Assembly (NCBI GenBank): GCA_016763715.1
Contig: JAESTG010000058.1
Location: 1-5,458, forward strand
Direction of reading: 5' to 3'
Origin: Flavobacteriaceae bacterium
GTDB taxonomy: Bacteria; Bacteroidota; Bacteroidia; Flavobacteriales; Flavobacteriaceae
DNA length: 5,458 nt
In this document: positions 4,036-5,458 of the stretch, one piece after another
How positions within the stretch are numbered: position 1 is the stretch's first letter
Layout: the number at the start of each line of letters is the position of its first letter
Program-made: the position numbers and the translations under genes
The notes under the pieces: generated by a model
What the model was told of the DNA's origin: nothing
The model's database searches: none
The model's input: the letters and a program-made list of their open reading frames with translations, nothing else

Positions 4036-5458
4036 ATGAGTGATGCATTAAAACACGAATGTGGTATAGCTTTAATTAGATTACTAAAACCACTAGAATA
4101 CTACAAAGAAAAATACGGCACAGCCTTTTATGGGGTCAATAAAATGTACCTCCTAATGGAAAAGCAGCACAATAGAGGACAAGATGGAGCTGGTTTTGCA
4201 AGTATTAAACTGGATGTCGACCCCGGTGAGCGTTACATTAGTCGAATTCGCTCCAATGACAATCAACCTATTCAGGACATCTTCGCTCAAATTAATGGAC
4301 GTATTAACAAAGAAATAGATGAGCGTCCCGAAATTAAAGATGACGTAGCCGCTCAAAAAAAACACATCCCTTATTTAGGAGAATTACTTTTAGGACATGT
4401 TCGCTACGGAACTTTTGGAGGAAATAGTGTTGAAAACGTTCATCCATTTTTACGTCAAAATAATTGGATGCACCGTAATTTGATTATTGCTGGCAACTTC
4501 AATATGACCAATACAAATGATTTGTTTAGCAACTTGATCAAATTGGGAATGCACCCAAAAGAAAAGGCAGACACTATTACTGTGATGGAAAAAATTGGTC
4601 ACTTCTTAGATGATGCTGTCCGAAAACTATACAAAAAAGCTAAGGCTGCTGGACTTAACAAAAGAGATGCTTCCCCATTCATCGCGGAGCATTTAAAAAT
4701 TGAAAAAATACTAAAGAAATCAGCTAAAAATTGGGATGGCGGTTATGCAATGGTTGGTTTATTAGGCCATGGTGATTCATTTGTACTTAGAGATCCCGCG
4801 GGAATTCGTCCTTGCTATTATTACCAAGATGACGAAGTGGTTGTGGTTGCCAGTGAGCGCCCAGTAATTCAAACCGTGTTTAATGTACCTTTCAAATCTG
4901 TTGTTGAACTAGAACCAGGGCATGCACTTATTGTCAAAAAGAATGGTAATGTAGAGCTTTCGCAAATTCTAGAACCACTAGAACGAAAGTCTTGTTCTTT
5001 TGAACGCATCTATTTTTCAAGAGGAAGCGATGCCGAAATTTATCAAGAACGAAAAGAGCTTGGAAGGCTAATAATGCCAAAGGTGTTGGAAAGCATTAAT
5101 TATGATACCGAAAACACTATCTTTTCATTCATACCAAATACTGCTGAAACATCTTTTTATGGGATGTTGGAAGCAGCGCAAGATGAGCTGAATAAACAGA
5201 AAAATGAAGCTATATTAAAAGAAAAGGACAATCTAACTCCTGAACGACTTCAGGAAATACAATCTCATAAAATCCGCACCGAAAAACTGGCTATAAAAGA
5301 CGTGAAATTACGCACCTTTATTACTGAAGATAGTAGTCGCGATGACCTTGTTGCCCATGTGTATGATGTTACTTATGGTGTAGTAAACCCTACCGACAAC
5401 CTAGTAATTATAGATGACAGTATTGTAAGAGGAACTACCTTGAAAAAGAGTATTTTAA
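4036..5458 (+). CDS. Amidophosphoribosyltransferase, long Bacteroidota-type PurF, 3'-truncated by window edge
   Basis: The frame is open for 474 codons and runs off the window; the TAA in the last three bases is out of frame. PurF makes 5-phosphoribosylamine from PRPP and glutamine, the committed step of purine synthesis. The N-terminal class II glutaminase domain has Cys9 (HECGIALIR) behind an 8-residue leader that would need removal, as in B. subtilis PurF. It also has NRGQDGAGF (46-54), GHVRYGT (120-126), GNFNMTN (153-159), RDPAGIRP (252-259) and ASER (272-275). The phosphoribosyltransferase domain shows CSFERIYFSR (320-329), RTFI (426-429) and the PRPP loop VIIDDSIVRGTT (457-468). Oddities are Phe155 in place of the glycine of the usual NGNL motif, and about 29 extra, charged, helix-like residues near 380-420. 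From memory, Bacteroidota have such enzymes of about 630 residues, often filed as PurF; whether this is the housekeeping PurF or a paralogue cannot be decided here, so the symbol is left blank. Confidence 0.88.
   Translation, partial: MSDALKHECGIALIRLLKPLEYYKEKYGTAFYGVNKMYLLMEKQHNRGQDGAGFASIKLDVDPGERYISRIRSNDNQPIQDIFAQINGRINKEIDERPEIKDDVAAQKKHIPYLGELLLGHVRYGTFGGNSVENVHPFLRQNNWMHRNLIIAGNFNMTNTNDLFSNLIKLGMHPKEKADTITVMEKIGHFLDDAVRKLYKKAKAAGLNKRDASPFIAEHLKIEKILKKSAKNWDGGYAMVGLLGHGDSFVLRDPAGIRPCYYYQDDEVVVVASERPVIQTVFNVPFKSVVELEPGHALIVKKNGNVELSQILEPLERKSCSFERIYFSRGSDAEIYQERKELGRLIMPKVLESINYDTENTIFSFIPNTAETSFYGMLEAAQDELNKQKNEAILKEKDNLTPERLQEIQSHKIRTEKLAIKDVKLRTFITEDSSRDDLVAHVYDVTYGVVNPTDNLVIIDDSIVRGTTLKKSIL

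Noticed and set aside
4153..4365. Minus-strand open frame of 70 codons opposite the PurF-like gene
   Set aside because: It has a hydrophobic start that mimics a membrane segment but is fully antisense to a conserved glutaminase domain.
5456..5458. TAA at the very end as the stop of the PurF-like gene
   Set aside because: It is out of frame; the reading frame ends in Leu474 plus one base, so the gene continues beyond the window.

Overview
The window looks like a piece of a Bacteroidota chromosome, most likely from a marine-type member of the Flavobacteriaceae. The DNA is AT-rich, and the start codons have no clear Shine-Dalgarno sequences. A promoter matching the Bacteroidota consensus (TTG, about 20 nt, TAnnTTTG) precedes the sugar kinase gene. 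The two secreted proteins carry the 'AQVGI(G/N)T..P' segment just after the signal peptide that is typical of this phylum. This assignment rests on pattern recognition, not on a database search.

Layout: (1) Positions 1-1091 hold the 3' part of purN (glycinamide ribonucleotide formyltransferase, 5' end outside the window). A 14-bp gap then leads to a complete RNase H gene of the HBD-plus-RNase HI type, so the two are probably cotranscribed. (2) Positions 1094-2642 hold two tandem minus-strand genes for secreted, probably surface-exposed proteins. They share an N-terminal module but have different C-terminal domains: a beta-rich, jelly-roll-like domain in one and a DUF1566/Lcl-type domain in the other. 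The first converges on the RNase H gene with only 2 bp between stop codons. (3) Positions 2643-3068 are a 426-bp divergent intergenic region without a convincing gene. It contains a nested inverted repeat, a 15-nt direct repeat with a 21-bp period, four TGTAAT hexamers in near-helical phase, and the pfkB promoter. (4) Positions 3069-3992 encode a complete PfkB/ribokinase-family kinase, followed by a GC-rich hairpin terminator or attenuator. (5) Positions 4036-5458 hold most of a long, Bacteroidota-type amidophosphoribosyltransferase (PurF-like), cut by the window edge just after its PRPP loop.

The plus-strand genes form a housekeeping theme: two enzymes of de novo purine synthesis (PurN, PurF-like) flank a nucleic-acid enzyme and a sugar or nucleoside kinase. 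The two minus-strand genes look like accessory cell-surface genes placed inside that core neighbourhood. I see no mobile element, CRISPR array, tRNA or rRNA. The least ordinary parts are the repeat-rich upstream regions of the two surface-protein genes and the diverged motifs of the PurF-like enzyme. I found no clear new multi-gene system.
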